Positions 8,117 to 16,773 of a DNA stretch of 64,000 nt are shown piece after piece. The notes under the pieces were generated by a model that saw nothing but the letters and a program-made list of their open reading frames with translations, was not told the DNA's origin and made no database searches. The translations under genes and the position numbers were made by a program. Numbering within the stretch: the first letter of the stretch is position 1; each line of letters begins with the position of its first letter. The DNA comes from Sulfurimonas sp. Its GTDB lineage: Bacteria; Campylobacterota; Campylobacteria; Campylobacterales; Sulfurimonadaceae. The stretch spans positions 186,001 through 250,000 of the forward strand of contig JAABQD010000001.1 of NCBI GenBank assembly GCA_011391635.1, in the 5' to 3' direction.

Positions 8117-8202
8117 TTCTTGCTCCCAAGCTCTAGCTTGGAAGTTTATATCGCGGATTGTAGTTCTTGTATGCATTCCCATCGGGGACAATGGGAACGA
8201 GG
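8117..8202 (+). repeat. Divergent REPIN-like element
   Basis: Two hairpins in opposite orientation: CCAAGC-TCTA-GCTTGG (8126-8141) and TTCCCA with TGGGAA (8176-8197). The right arm keeps the outer frame GCATTCC...GGAACGAG found in the two 180-bp elements at 9721 and 15618, while the inner stem bases differ but still pair. A perfect copy of the dispersed 10-mer (8101-8110) stands directly to its left. The 315-base gap from 7974 to 8287 holds only this element, the 31-bp repeat and the promoter region of the flanking genes. Confidence 0.6.
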
Positions 8203-8287
8203 ATAATACTATCAATATTTTCTCTCACTTCTTCTATTGAATTGCATTCATTATTTTGCATTTTAAAATCCTCTTTGTGTCGTTGTA

Positions 8288-8734
8288 TTAGGTTAATTTT
8301 ACAAATAGTTCATTTAAAACTATTCTCTCATCATCACTAAGTTTTGAGAAAAAGACTCTATCAACATCCTCAACGATTTGTACTGCTTGGATTGCAATAA
8401 TTTTACCTCGATCTGTCAAGATAATAGTTTTAGCTCTAGTATCTAACTCATTTTCAAATCTACTGACCAACCCTTGAGACACAAGAGTTTTGAGGCTTTT
8501 TGATACTGTCATTTTGTCAAGTTTTGTGTGATTGATGATAGTTGTTTGTGTTGGCTCAATTTGTTGCTCATCAAACCATAGCAACGAAGCCAAAATCACA
8601 AATGCCGAATGGCTAAGCTCCAGGCTTTCAAGTGCTTTTTTTATCTCTCTTTGCCACAGTGTCGTGACCTGCCAAAGCAAAAAACCACTGCTATCCTCTG
8701 CTTTTTTTACACTAAAATGACTCTGTTTTTCCAT
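8288..8734 (-). CDS. MarR family transcriptional regulator
   Basis: A 148-residue winged-helix protein: QTTIINHTKLDKMTVSKSLKTLVSQGL is the recognition helix region (about residues 62-88), followed by the wing DTRAKTIILTDRGK, and helices for dimerisation at both ends. It is translated with the SRPBCC gene upstream (23-base overlap), so it probably controls this small operon and responds to a small ligand, as is usual for MarR proteins. The ligand cannot be read from sequence. Confidence 0.85.
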   Translation of the reverse strand: MEKQSHFSVKKAEDSSGFLLWQVTTLWQREIKKALESLELSHSAFVILASLLWFDEQQIEPTQTTIINHTKLDKMTVSKSLKTLVSQGLVSRFENELDTRAKTIILTDRGKIIAIQAVQIVEDVDRVFFSKLSDDERIVLNELFVKLT

Positions 8735-9149
8735 TTTTTACCAACTCTATCAGGCTATTTATATCATCTTCCATTTTGTCTGCGACATGCTGTGCGACCA
8801 ATCTTTTCCACAAAAACGATAACACTCCATCTATTTTGATGGTTGCTGTGAGTGTGATTTTATTATTTTCTTGCACGATTTCGTGGATACCGTACATTTT
8901 GGCTAACGGAAATTTGGTCATATCTGTAAAGCTTTTATCGGTTGTAACTTCTGTGAGCATGAGACTGACTTCACGACCTTCAGGAAGCCCCAAAACAAAG
9001 CTACTTCCCACTACAAACTCCCCATCTAATCTTGCATACTTGATACCATGATTGAACTTGTGCCAGTTGTTAACATCTACCCACACGGCAAACACCGCTT
9101 TGGCACTCACACCTTCTACTGTTTTTGAAATACTACCTACGGTTTGCAT
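8712..9149 (-). CDS. SRPBCC (START/polyketide cyclase-like) protein
   Basis: A 145-residue protein with the SRPBCC ligand-binding outline: an early VFAVWVDVNNWHKFNHGI segment, a central run of beta strands, and a long C-terminal helix (DKMEDDINSLIELVKN). Such folds bind hydrophobic ligands in a deep cavity; no catalytic residue is evident. It overlaps both neighbours, MarR downstream and the EVE gene upstream, so the three are one transcript. Confidence 0.75.
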   Translation of the reverse strand: MQTVGSISKTVEGVSAKAVFAVWVDVNNWHKFNHGIKYARLDGEFVVGSSFVLGLPEGREVSLMLTEVTTDKSFTDMTKFPLAKMYGIHEIVQENNKITLTATIKIDGVLSFLWKRLVAQHVADKMEDDINSLIELVKNGKTESF

Positions 9150-9594
9150 TGATATTCTCCTTGATTTGATTTAAAATATTTTCATTTACCATTTGTGAAG
9201 CTATAAGTAAAAAATCTTTTTCGTTGATTTCTAAATGCCCAAAACGAAATGGATAGCCCCATTGCTTTTTATTTTGGATAAACGAGAGTTCTGCGATAAG
9301 TGGTATTATTGGGTATTCTAAACATTCAAAAAAGCTAACATTTTTTCTATATGGAAAAAATCCCTCAAACATCTCTACTTGATACACTACATCATCTCTC
9401 ATCTTCCCAATAGCTGTGAACATTTGATATGCTAACTTATCTTGCATCTGCTTTTTAGATGAATAGTAGATGATAAAATCACCTTTTTTCATCCGTTTGA
9501 GTGGAGCTGATTTACCATGACATAGTTGGCAAAATCCACCTTTTTCCCCTATCTTGACATGCTCCTGCGAAGCTACCCCAATCCAAAATTTCAT
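9133..9594 (-). CDS. EVE domain protein
   Basis: A 153-residue protein starting MKFWIGVASQEHVKIGEKGG, with FCQLCHGKSAPLKRMKKGDFIIYYS following. This matches the EVE/PUA-like fold, which reads modified bases in DNA or RNA and is often met in defence-linked loci. The ATG at 9594 was chosen because AAAGGA stands before it and it matches the family start; the frame extends 34 codons further upstream without family character. It overlaps the SRPBCC gene by 17 bases. Confidence 0.8.
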   Translation of the reverse strand: MKFWIGVASQEHVKIGEKGGFCQLCHGKSAPLKRMKKGDFIIYYSSKKQMQDKLAYQMFTAIGKMRDDVVYQVEMFEGFFPYRKNVSFFECLEYPIIPLIAELSFIQNKKQWGYPFRFGHLEINEKDFLLIASQMVNENILNQIKENINANRR

Positions 9595-9720
9595 CTTAAA
9601 TCCTTTGATAAACTTAAATATAATATGCAAGTTTACTGTATCTATCTTAAAAATCCTTTTATTTAATGATAGCTTGTATATCAATTTTCGAAGCAATCTG
9701 GAAAATTATGTATCATCTTT

Positions 9721-9900
9721 TTCTCGTTCCACCTTTCCCAAGGTGGAATGCATATCGCAAGTAAAATTGCCAAAAATTTTCAATCTGTTCAATTATGGCA
9801 TTATTCACATATGCCGAGATGTTCGATTTATTGGCATGTGGAAGTTTTATAAAATAGTAGTTTAAGTAGGCATTCCACCTTGGGAAAGGTGGAACGAGAA
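9721..9900 (+). repeat. REPIN-like element, copy 1 (180 bp)
   Basis: A 180-bp element with perfect 31-bp inverted ends (9721-9751 and 9870-9900; two more outer bases also pair). Each end is itself a hairpin, TTCCACCTT-TCCC-AAGGTGGAA, so the element is two palindromes in opposite orientation, as in REPINs. The middle holds a perfect copy of the dispersed 10-mer (9833-9842). A near-identical element lies at 15618. No coding capacity is seen. It fills most of the gap between the EVE and AbiEii genes. Confidence 0.85.
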
Positions 9901-9931
9901 AATTGGGGCTGTTTGGGAGTATGGATTTTTT
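9901..9931 (+). repeat. 31-bp direct repeat, copy 2
   Basis: Identical to 7990-8020. It begins at the base after the right end of REPIN copy 1. Confidence 0.75.
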
Positions 9932-9954
9932 TCTTTCAACTCATTTTATTGCCA

Positions 9955-10851
9955 TTAAAATACTTGTTTTACATTCATATTTTCAATAACAGTTATAAAA
10001 AACTCTTTCGACCAAAGTTCTATCTCTCGTAAATCTTTGATAAATGGCTGAACATCATTTTTTGCTTTGGCGATATCCAATGTTTCCACTCTTTTCAAAA
10101 GCAAAATTTTTAAATTTTCTTTTGTCAAAGCTTGAGAGATTTCTATACTATTCTCTTGCAAATATTTGCAACTTTGACTTAGTCTCGCTTGTAAATGGTG
10201 TAAATCAAGCTCTGCGTCATTGGCGACATACCAAACCAAATCGTACCAATCTCGCCCTTTTGGTCTAGTACTCCAAGCTCTACAAAGGATGGCGTGCATT
10301 TTCCCAGCATAGAGGGATGGTAAAGTAAAAGCATTGATTGAAAATGGTCTTGGGATGAGTCGAATTATATTTTCAGTCTGAAAGTTTAGTGGTGGATTTG
10401 TATCTACTTCCAATTTAATTTTTACCGTTTGATCTTTGTGAAGTTTGTTTGTAATATCTTTTGGAGCATTGATATTTAACAGATGCTCGATTGTATTTCC
10501 TTTTATAAATGCTGATGCTATGGCACTTGTGGAATTTTTTTCTTTTATCTCGATACTTACATCAAAGCCAAATGATTTTAAAGTGGCGATGATGGCTTCT
10601 TCGTAGGGTTTTAAGTCAAAATTTGGGTTTGATTCATGAAGTGAAAAATCCAAATCCTCAGAAAATCTAGGGAGATTATGCAAAATTCTAAGTGCTGTTC
10701 CGCCATAAAAAGAGGCATATTTAAAAAATCCTGCATCATAAAGTCCCAAAAGAACTATCTCTTGGAGTATTTCCCTGAGTGCATCGTAGCTACTATTTGC
10801 ATTTGATAAATCATACTTTTGGAGCATTTTAAGAAGTGCTGGATGTGTCAT
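9955..10851 (-). CDS. AbiEii-type nucleotidyltransferase toxin
   Basis: A 298-residue protein with YGGTALRILHNLPRFSEDLDF (residues about 48-70), the nucleotidyltransferase motif GGxxL...RxSxDLDF of the AbiEii/AbiGii family, and later KGRDWYDLVWY near 198. These are the toxin halves of type IV abortive-infection systems, which act by transferring nucleotides to RNA. It overlaps its partner gene by the four bases ATGA, so the two are translated together. Confidence 0.85.
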   Translation of the reverse strand: MTHPALLKMLQKYDLSNANSSYDALREILQEIVLLGLYDAGFFKYASFYGGTALRILHNLPRFSEDLDFSLHESNPNFDLKPYEEAIIATLKSFGFDVSIEIKEKNSTSAIASAFIKGNTIEHLLNINAPKDITNKLHKDQTVKIKLEVDTNPPLNFQTENIIRLIPRPFSINAFTLPSLYAGKMHAILCRAWSTRPKGRDWYDLVWYVANDAELDLHHLQARLSQSCKYLQENSIEISQALTKENLKILLLKRVETLDIAKAKNDVQPFIKDLREIELWSKEFFITVIENMNVKQVF

Positions 10852-11489
10852 AAAAGTTTTCCTTTTTCCAAAATTGTTGCTAATGTTTTGAGATTTCTTG
10901 ATTTGTATGCGGTTGCTATTTGGGCTATGAGATTGCTATTTAAATTTTGTGAAATATCGAGCCTTAAATCGTATTTGAGATATTCACGCATTGCATTTTG
11001 TGTGAGTGTGCCAATGCCTCTGTCGTAGCGTATTTTGTCACACAAAGCTTTTTCAGGGGTGGCTATAAATCTTCCACCTTCAACATCATCATACAACCAA
11101 TCAACTCCCAAAGAGTAAGCTTGTAGCGGTATTTTTTTATAGCTAAATCTACCAAGTGGCGTGTCAAAAAGTTTTTCATTTTTACTTGTCGCCGATGTTA
11201 TCTCACTCACTCTCTCGGGTATCATTGCGTAGTAACTTAAAGCATAGTCAAAAGAAACATAAGAGGGTGCATAAAGCATATTTGCTACACTTACAAAATC
11301 TATGGGTCGCGTGAGATAGGGTTTTGAAAAGGTATAAAAACCTTTTTTGAGCCTTACCAACTCGCCATTTTTTACTAGGTTTGATATTTTTTCATTGACA
11401 TTGCTAACTGATTTTTCAAGAAGTGCATAGAGCATCTCATGTGAAAATGCAGACAGTGGCAAAGCATTTCTTAATTCTATTGTTTTCAT
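10848..11489 (-). CDS. AbiEi-type antitoxin / regulator
   Basis: A 213-residue protein with an N-terminal winged helix (LYALLEKSVSNVNEKISNLVKNGELVRLKKGFYTF, residues 20-54) and the AbiEi-like segment RPIDFVSVANMLYAPSYVSFDYALSYY. The family antitoxins repress their own promoter and counter the nucleotidyltransferase. It stands first in the operon with AbiEii, the standard order. The pair may act in phage defence or in stabilising the region. Confidence 0.8.
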   Translation of the reverse strand: MKTIELRNALPLSAFSHEMLYALLEKSVSNVNEKISNLVKNGELVRLKKGFYTFSKPYLTRPIDFVSVANMLYAPSYVSFDYALSYYAMIPERVSEITSATSKNEKLFDTPLGRFSYKKIPLQAYSLGVDWLYDDVEGGRFIATPEKALCDKIRYDRGIGTLTQNAMREYLKYDLRLDISQNLNSNLIAQIATAYKSRNLKTLATILEKGKLL

Positions 11490-11623
11490 GAGATTGAGTA
11501 TAACATAAAGTTTATTATTTTATATAGATAATCCAATTTAATCATATTTTATATGTGTTAATAATGATTTTTTATTTGCTGTAACCAGCAAATATCTTGG
11601 CATGTGGAAATATTTTTTAGCTC

Positions 11624-12607
11624 CTATTCCTTGTTAGCTTTTTTTCTATTTTTTATTAACTCCGTTAAAGGTGAATGACTAGGATAAAGAACTTTAGCTG
11701 ATGGAATATCCATTGAAGCTAAATCTAAATGAGAATCTTGATCATCAAAAAATATGTGTGGCTTGAAGGCTTTTAAAAAACGACTTTTTTCTAGTCCACC
11801 GAGAAAAAATGCTTCATCAACATATACATCCCAATCTCTAAGTGTTTTAATTACTCTCATTTCCGCTGGAGAATTTCGTGCTGTCATAATGGCTAATCGA
11901 ACAGGTGAAAATTCTTTACGACCAGGAAGGCGTTCTTGCATTTTTGACAATTTTATTAATAGATTGGCATGTGGACCTCTACTGAGCGGAGTGTCTTGCT
12001 TCTCATCTTCATTTTTATGAAATTCAGATAAACCTTCTGTTTGATTTATGATTTCACTCTCTTCATTGAAAATAACTGCATCTGCATCAAATGCAAAACG
12101 AACTTGATTTTCATTTAAATAATCACTCGATTTAGGAGGTGCTTTTACAATCGCTGCGGCACAAACATTACTATCCACTATTTTTTGGGCATCCTCTTCA
12201 TTTGTTGTTAAGAATAAATCAACATAAAATGCTTCAAGATAATCTACATTTGATTCACCAGCAGTAAAGGCTGACCTTGAAATTTTCAATCCTCTTCTTC
12301 TGATTTCTTTGAGCACTCTAAATCCTGTTTCTGGACTATTTCTAGACATTACAATTACTTCAACAATGGGACTTTCTCCATCTTTTTGAAATTCATTTAG
12401 TTTTAGCAATGCTTGAACTAATGGCATTCCCGTACCATCTTTTAAGGGTTTATCTTCATTTTCAAGCATATATTTTCTGTACTCTTCAATAGCTGTATCA
12501 CGATCTTGTTTATGTGTTTCTTGAAATATTTTATCTGCTTCTGACAAATCAAATAAAGCAGTTGCAGATATTCCGATGACTAATGATTCTGATAAATCTA
12601 ATGCCAT
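11624..12607 (-). CDS. 5'-nucleotidase (cytosolic NT5C1-like)
   Basis: A 327-residue protein that fits the cytosolic 5'-nucleotidase I family: LVIGISATALFDLSEADKIF near the start, EVIVMSRNSPETGFRV near 85, and the late HAD-like stretch EAFFLGGLEKSRFLKAFKPHIFFDDQD. These enzymes dephosphorylate nucleoside monophosphates. It stands alone, with the dispersed 10-mer at 11599 just after its end. The 164-base gap upstream holds the divergent promoter of the DUF1538 operon. Confidence 0.75.
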   Translation of the reverse strand: MALDLSESLVIGISATALFDLSEADKIFQETHKQDRDTAIEEYRKYMLENEDKPLKDGTGMPLVQALLKLNEFQKDGESPIVEVIVMSRNSPETGFRVLKEIRRRGLKISRSAFTAGESNVDYLEAFYVDLFLTTNEEDAQKIVDSNVCAAAIVKAPPKSSDYLNENQVRFAFDADAVIFNEESEIINQTEGLSEFHKNEDEKQDTPLSRGPHANLLIKLSKMQERLPGRKEFSPVRLAIMTARNSPAEMRVIKTLRDWDVYVDEAFFLGGLEKSRFLKAFKPHIFFDDQDSHLDLASMDIPSAKVLYPSHSPLTELIKNRKKANKE

Positions 12608-12745
12608 TGTCTTCCTTTTTTAATTCTCTTGATAACTATTTGTTCTTTTCTGATTATAGTAAACTAAGACTGAATGTTAATCATTAAAACACATCAATGA
12701 CTTTTCAAGATAAATCATTTTAAGCAATCTTTTTGAAAGAGACGC

Positions 12746-12751
12746 TACAAT
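12746..12751 (+). promoter_or_regulatory. -10 box for the DUF1538 operon
   Basis: GCTACAAT context, the same form as the boxes before rpsU and the Tsx-like gene. It lies 64 bases before the preferred start at 12810. Confidence 0.45.
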
Positions 12752-12809
12752 GCACATATAAAATTTCTTTATGAAGTTTTTTATAAAAATTCAAGATTTA
12801 GGACAGAAA

Positions 12810-14303
12810 ATGCGTGCTCTTTTACATATATTTTTTTCTGACCTAATCAACTCTTTGAAAGACCTTTTACCAATTGTTATTGTGGTTGGTCTCTTTCAAG
12901 TTTTCGTGATTCAATCTGTTCCCATGAATATCACAAGTATTATTTTGGGATTTGCGATTGTTGCGTTTGGATTAGCTGTTTTTATCCGTGGGCTTGAGGT
13001 TGGGATTTTTCCTATTGGTGAGAACTTGGCACATGATTTTGCCGCAAAAGGTTCGTTGGTATGGTTGCTTCTTTTTGCTTTTATGCTCGGTTTTTCGACG
13101 ACGATTGCAGAACCTGCTCTTATCGCCATTGCAAACAAAGCGTCTGTCATTAGTTCTGGACAAATCGATGCTTTTTGGTTGCGTGTCACTGTGGCTCTGT
13201 CGGTGGGTTGTGCTATTGCCCTTGGAGCGTACAGAATTGTTGCGGGTCACCCTATCCACTACTATATTATTGCTGGATATATTCTAGTCGTAATTGTAAC
13301 TTTTTTTACTCCTAAAGAGATTATAGGTCTTGCGTATGACAGCGGTGGAGTAACGACTTCGACGGTTACAGTTCCTCTTGTTGCGGCACTCGGAATCGGT
13401 TTGGCATCCAGTATCAAAGGGCGAAACCCGATGATTGATGGCTTTGGTCTTATCGCATTTGCATCTTTGACACCGATGATATTTGTTCAGGTATATGGAA
13501 TTGTTGTTTACTCTTTTGGAGGAGATGCATCGCTCCTACCTGTGGCTAAAGTTGCGGCGGCAGAAGCTTTTGTTTTTGATCCTCAAAAAATTATTATGGA
13601 GCTAGTCGGTGTCATTCAAGATATTCTTCCTATTTTAGGTGTTATCGCCTTTTTTCAGCTTCTCATCATCAAAAAACCGATTCCCCGCCTTCGACAAACT
13701 ATTGTTGGAATAGTTTTGGTCGTTATTGGTCTTTATTCCTTTATCATCGGGCTGGAAATGGGGCTTTTTCCTATTGGAGAGAGTTTGGCACTTTCGTTGA
13801 CGCAGACGAATAACCATGCCCTGATTTACCTTTTCGGATTTATGATAGGTTTTGCTACAACAATGGCGGAACCAGCACTTATTGCAATCGCAATGAAGGC
13901 ACAAGAGGTAAGTAAAACTCTTATCAATGAAAAAATTCTTCGTCTGAGCGTAGCCTTTGGAGTCGGAGTTGGAATTGCTCTGGGATCGTATAGAATAGTT
14001 CAGGGTGACCCCATTCACTACTATATCATTGTAGGTTATATCTTTGTTATTATTTTTACCTATTTTGCACCACGCTATATCGTCCCCATTGCGTATGATA
14101 GTGGCGGAGTGACGACTTCGACTGTTACTGTTCCCCTTGTGGCGGCACTAGGGTTAGGATTGGCGTCCAATATTGATGGGAGAAATCCTATGATAGATGG
14201 ATTTGGACTCATTGCTTTTGCTTCGCTTTTTCCGATGCTGACTGTCATGGGTTATGGAATTTATGCTCAAAAACAAGTTAATAAAATCACACCAAAGGAG
14301 TAA
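12810..14303 (+). CDS. DUF1538 membrane protein, internally duplicated
   Basis: About 497 residues with two similar halves. Each half carries [14 protein letters not shown] or [14 protein letters not shown], then T(T)[10 protein letters not shown], GAYRIVxGx[27 protein letters not shown] and [17 protein letters not shown]. The duplication and the many membrane segments suggest a transporter or channel with pseudo-twofold symmetry; the substrate is unknown. The start at 12810 follows AGGA by six bases; an ATG at 12771 has no ribosome-binding site. It is directly followed by a PII-like and a CBS gene. Confidence 0.8.
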   Translation: MRALLHIFFSDLINSLKDLLPIVIVVGLFQVFVIQSVPMNITSIILGFAIVAFGLAVFIRGLEVGIFPIGENLAHDFAAKGSLVWLLLFAFMLGFSTTIAEPALIAIANKASVISSGQIDAFWLRVTVALSVGCAIALGAYRIVAGHPIHYYIIAGYILVVIVTFFTPKEIIGLAYDSGGVTTSTVTVPLVAALGIGLASSIKGRNPMIDGFGLIAFASLTPMIFVQVYGIVVYSFGGDASLLPVAKVAAAEAFVFDPQKIIMELVGVIQDILPILGVIAFFQLLIIKKPIPRLRQTIVGIVLVVIGLYSFIIGLEMGLFPIGESLALSLTQTNNHALIYLFGFMIGFATTMAEPALIAIAMKAQEVSKTLINEKILRLSVAFGVGVGIALGSYRIVQGDPIHYYIIVGYIFVIIFTYFAPRYIVPIAYDSGGVTTSTVTVPLVAALGLGLASNIDGRNPMIDGFGLIAFASLFPMLTVMGYGIYAQKQVNKITPKE

Positions 14304-14306
14304 AAA

Positions 14307-14657
14307 ATGACCTTTATCGCATTAATCGCCATTGTTTCTAAAAACGATGAAGAAAAAGCTATAGATGTTGCTAAAAAAGCTGGAGCAGGAGGGGTGACTA
14401 TCCTTGAAGGTCGCAGTATTGGGCTAAAAGAGAAAAAAATCTTTTTTGGATTAACCCTCGAAGAGAATGTATCGGCGTTACTATTTGTACTTCCAAAGCG
14501 TCTCTCCATGACTGTTCTCAAAGCATTGAAAAATGAGATTGATTTTAGTAGTAAAAATGAGTTTAACATGGCGTTTACCTTTCCGATATCTCATATAATC
14601 GGTCTGGATATTGAAGAGATTCACAAGTTCGAAAGAGAGATTGAACAAACTATTTAA
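14307..14657 (+). CDS. PII-like regulator
   Basis: A 116-residue ferredoxin-like fold protein: AIDVAKKAGAGGVTILEGRSIG matches the segment of PII proteins that leads into the T-loop, and the beta strand FGLTLEENVSALLFVLPKR follows. The loop tyrosine of GlnB/GlnK is absent, so it is a PII relative with unknown effector. AAAGGAG precedes the ATG by six bases, three bases after the DUF1538 stop. By analogy with GlnK-AmtB, a role in gating the membrane protein is plausible. Confidence 0.75.
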   Translation: MTFIALIAIVSKNDEEKAIDVAKKAGAGGVTILEGRSIGLKEKKIFFGLTLEENVSALLFVLPKRLSMTVLKALKNEIDFSSKNEFNMAFTFPISHIIGLDIEEIHKFEREIEQTI

Positions 14658-14667
14658 AGGATATAAC

Positions 14668-15066
14668 ATGCTCGTAGCTGACATCATGACAAAAACAAAT
14701 CTCACTACCATTTCGCCTCTGGCAAGTGTTCGTGAGGCTCTCAATAAAATGAGAGAAACAAAGGTAAAATCGCTTATAGTTGAGAAGCTCAGTCCCTCAG
14801 ATGCGTATGGCATTATGACATTTAAAAATATTTTGCAATCCATTGTTGCTGAGGACGGAGATATCGACATGCTGAATGTTTATGATATCTGTTCCAAACC
14901 TGCAATTCAGATTTCCAAAGAACTCAATGTAAAATATGCTGCTCAAATGATGGTAAATCAAAGCATCAAAAGAGTCCTCGTTATCGATAACAACGAGCTT
15001 GAAGGAATCCTTACCATGACCAATATTTTAGATGTATTGATGAAACAAGTACAAGAGGGCAAATAG
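14668..15066 (+). CDS. Tandem CBS domain protein
   Basis: A 132-residue protein made of two CBS domains: VADIMTKTNLTTISPLASVREALNKM to GIMTFKNIL, and VYDICSKPAIQISKELNVKYAAQMM to GILTMTNILDVL. CBS pairs bind adenine nucleotides and sense energy state. The ATG after AAAGGA was chosen over a longer frame that overlaps the PII gene. As third gene after DUF1538 and PII-like, it probably adds nucleotide control to the same membrane system. Confidence 0.8.
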   Translation: MLVADIMTKTNLTTISPLASVREALNKMRETKVKSLIVEKLSPSDAYGIMTFKNILQSIVAEDGDIDMLNVYDICSKPAIQISKELNVKYAAQMMVNQSIKRVLVIDNNELEGILTMTNILDVLMKQVQEGK

Positions 15067-15108
15067 AGCTCTCTTGAGAGTTTGTACTGCGAAGAGAGGT
15101 TAGTTGGC

Positions 15109-15573
15109 ATGTGGAAATCTTTTACTCTTTATATCGATGCGGATGCTCTTCCAAATCTACTCAAACCTGTCCTCGTACGCACCATTGAAAAATTAAATAT
15201 TTCTACTTTTGTCGTTTCAAACAAAAGAGTGGAAATCGGCAAATCAAAACATATAAAGTACATTATAGTCGAAGCAGGGGCGGATGAAGCGGACAATAAA
15301 ATCGTAGAACTCATACAAGAGAATGACCTCACCATCACCGCCGATATCCCCCTCGCAGACAGAGTCATCAGCAAAAATGCACATGCCATAGACCACAGAG
15401 GCGAACTCTACAGCGTAGACAATATCAAGCAGTATCTCGCAATGCGAAATCTTATGGAAACCATACGAGACAGCGGTGAAATCACAAAAGGTCCACCACC
15501 CTTCACGCAAAAAGATGTAGAAAAGTTCGCAAATCAGCTTAATATGTTTGTGCAGAAGTATTATCGAGTTTAA
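15109..15573 (+). CDS. YaiI/YqxD family (DUF188) protein
   Basis: A 154-residue protein with the family opening LYIDADALPN, the stretch VVSNKR, GADEADNKIVELIQENDLTITADIPLADRVISKNAHAIDHRGELY and the tail GPPPFTQKDVEKFANQLN. It is a PIN-like fold of unknown function. The start codon is the ATG inside a perfect copy of the dispersed 10-mer (15106-15115), nine bases after GAGAGG; a TTG nine codons upstream is less likely because the family begins close to the YIDAD strand. Confidence 0.8.
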   Translation: MWKSFTLYIDADALPNLLKPVLVRTIEKLNISTFVVSNKRVEIGKSKHIKYIIVEAGADEADNKIVELIQENDLTITADIPLADRVISKNAHAIDHRGELYSVDNIKQYLAMRNLMETIRDSGEITKGPPPFTQKDVEKFANQLNMFVQKYYRV

Positions 15574-15617
15574 GTAGTTTTAGGGAGTAGGCTATTCCCC
15601 GTAGTGTGTTCACATTC

Positions 15618-15797
15618 TTCTCGTTCCACCTTTCCCAAGGTGGAATGCATATCACAGGTAGAATTACCAAAATTATTCAGCTCATTCAATCATAGCACTA
15701 TTCACACATGTCGAGATGTTTGATTTATTGGCATGTGGAAGTTTTATAAGATACTAGGTTAAGTAGGCATTCCACCTTGGGAAAGGTGGAACGAGAA
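15618..15797 (+). repeat. REPIN-like element, copy 2 (180 bp)
   Basis: Same length and same 31-bp inverted ends as the element at 9721 (ends 15618-15648 and 15767-15797), in the same orientation. The inner part has scattered substitutions, yet the dispersed 10-mer at 15730-15739 is intact. Its right end stops one base before the stop codon of the HIRAN gene. The two copies bracket 5.7 kb. Confidence 0.85.
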
Positions 15798-15798
15798 G

Positions 15799-16530
15799 TT
15801 ATGAACCTTTTGTTAGTTTTTTGTGAAGTCGCTCTTTGCGTTTATTAATTGAATCTTGGTCAGTTTTTACTAACCCACATTTATCATTAAAGGACTCATA
15901 TTCAATTATGGAATTATAGGCGGCTTCAAATTCTTGTTGTTTTTCAAGTAGTAAGCTTAGGCGATTTATAGGGTGTCTCGCTCTACGCCAAGATGCTGCA
16001 AGAATACCTTGAGAATCCATTTCAACAATCATATTGATGGCTTTATTATAATGCTTTATTGCTTGGTCAGGTTTAGTTGCTTCGAGCTTTTTAGCTTTAA
16101 CTAGAATTTTCTCTATTTCTTGACTTTCTTCTAGAAATAGGTTTACGATTGACCAATTGTAGTCACCTTTTGTAATCAGTAAAACACAGCCATAACTCTT
16201 GCCTGATTTCTTTAAAAGTTTTTCAAAAAATGATGGTCCGCCGATAATGGATTTAATCTTTGCAGTAACTATGCCGCCAGAGTCAATGTGCCGAGCAAGT
16301 CTGTCCCCTTTTGGTAAATATCCTAGCTGCTCACCTTTGCTATTGAAAATGGCGACGGCATCACTATCAAATTCATTGTCATATTCTCGAACAAGTTTGA
16401 CAATCTCGCCTGGCTTGGAACGAGAGAGAATAACCTGCCGATCAGTACCGTCACTATTAGAATAAGTCACGCCAACAACTGAAACTAAAAATTCTCTGCT
16501 TTCCACATTCGTTTGAAATGTAATTTCCAT
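15799..16530 (-). CDS. HIRAN domain protein
   Basis: A 243-residue protein. Residues 10-105 match the HIRAN domain (FLVSVVGVTY, VKLVREYDNEFDSDAVAIFN, GEQLGYLPKGDRLARHID), known from HLTF helicases, where it binds DNA 3' ends. The rest is helical with TPR-like spacing (DQAIKHYNKAINMI, EFEAAYNSIIEYESF). No helicase or nuclease domain is attached. The gene's 3' end touches a REPIN-like element, pointing to an accessory region. Confidence 0.75.
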   Translation of the reverse strand: MEITFQTNVESREFLVSVVGVTYSNSDGTDRQVILSRSKPGEIVKLVREYDNEFDSDAVAIFNSKGEQLGYLPKGDRLARHIDSGGIVTAKIKSIIGGPSFFEKLLKKSGKSYGCVLLITKGDYNWSIVNLFLEESQEIEKILVKAKKLEATKPDQAIKHYNKAINMIVEMDSQGILAASWRRARHPINRLSLLLEKQQEFEAAYNSIIEYESFNDKCGLVKTDQDSINKRKERLHKKLTKGS

Positions 16531-16737
16531 TACTTACTACCTAATTATCTCACAACAGGGACTTATTTGTTTAAATTATAGTTAATTAAGACTTAATATA
16601 AATAACAGAACACAAAAAAGTAGAACCAAAACTTTTCTAGTTCCCATGTGGAAATATCTTGGCATGAGACGGCGAAAATAAGCTGAATGAGTTCAGGTTA
16701 TTTTTGACTATGATATCTTGGCATGTGGAAACATCTT

Positions 16738-16766
16738 GGCTGAAACTAACAAGTTAGCTTTCAGCC
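16738..16766 (-). terminator. Hairpin after the AlkC-like gene
   Basis: GGCTGAAACTAA pairs with TTAGCTTTCAGCC with one bulged base, eight bases after the stop codon. The gap from 16531 to 16773 otherwise holds one perfect (16720) and two degenerate copies of the dispersed 10-mer; no gene is seen. Confidence 0.55.
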
Positions 16767-16773
16767 ATCTAAA

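Noticed and set aside
12771..12809. Upstream ATG of the DUF1538 gene
   Set aside because: It lacks a ribosome-binding site and lies only about 13 bases from the likely transcript start; the ATG at 12810 has AGGA at the right distance. Not fully excluded.
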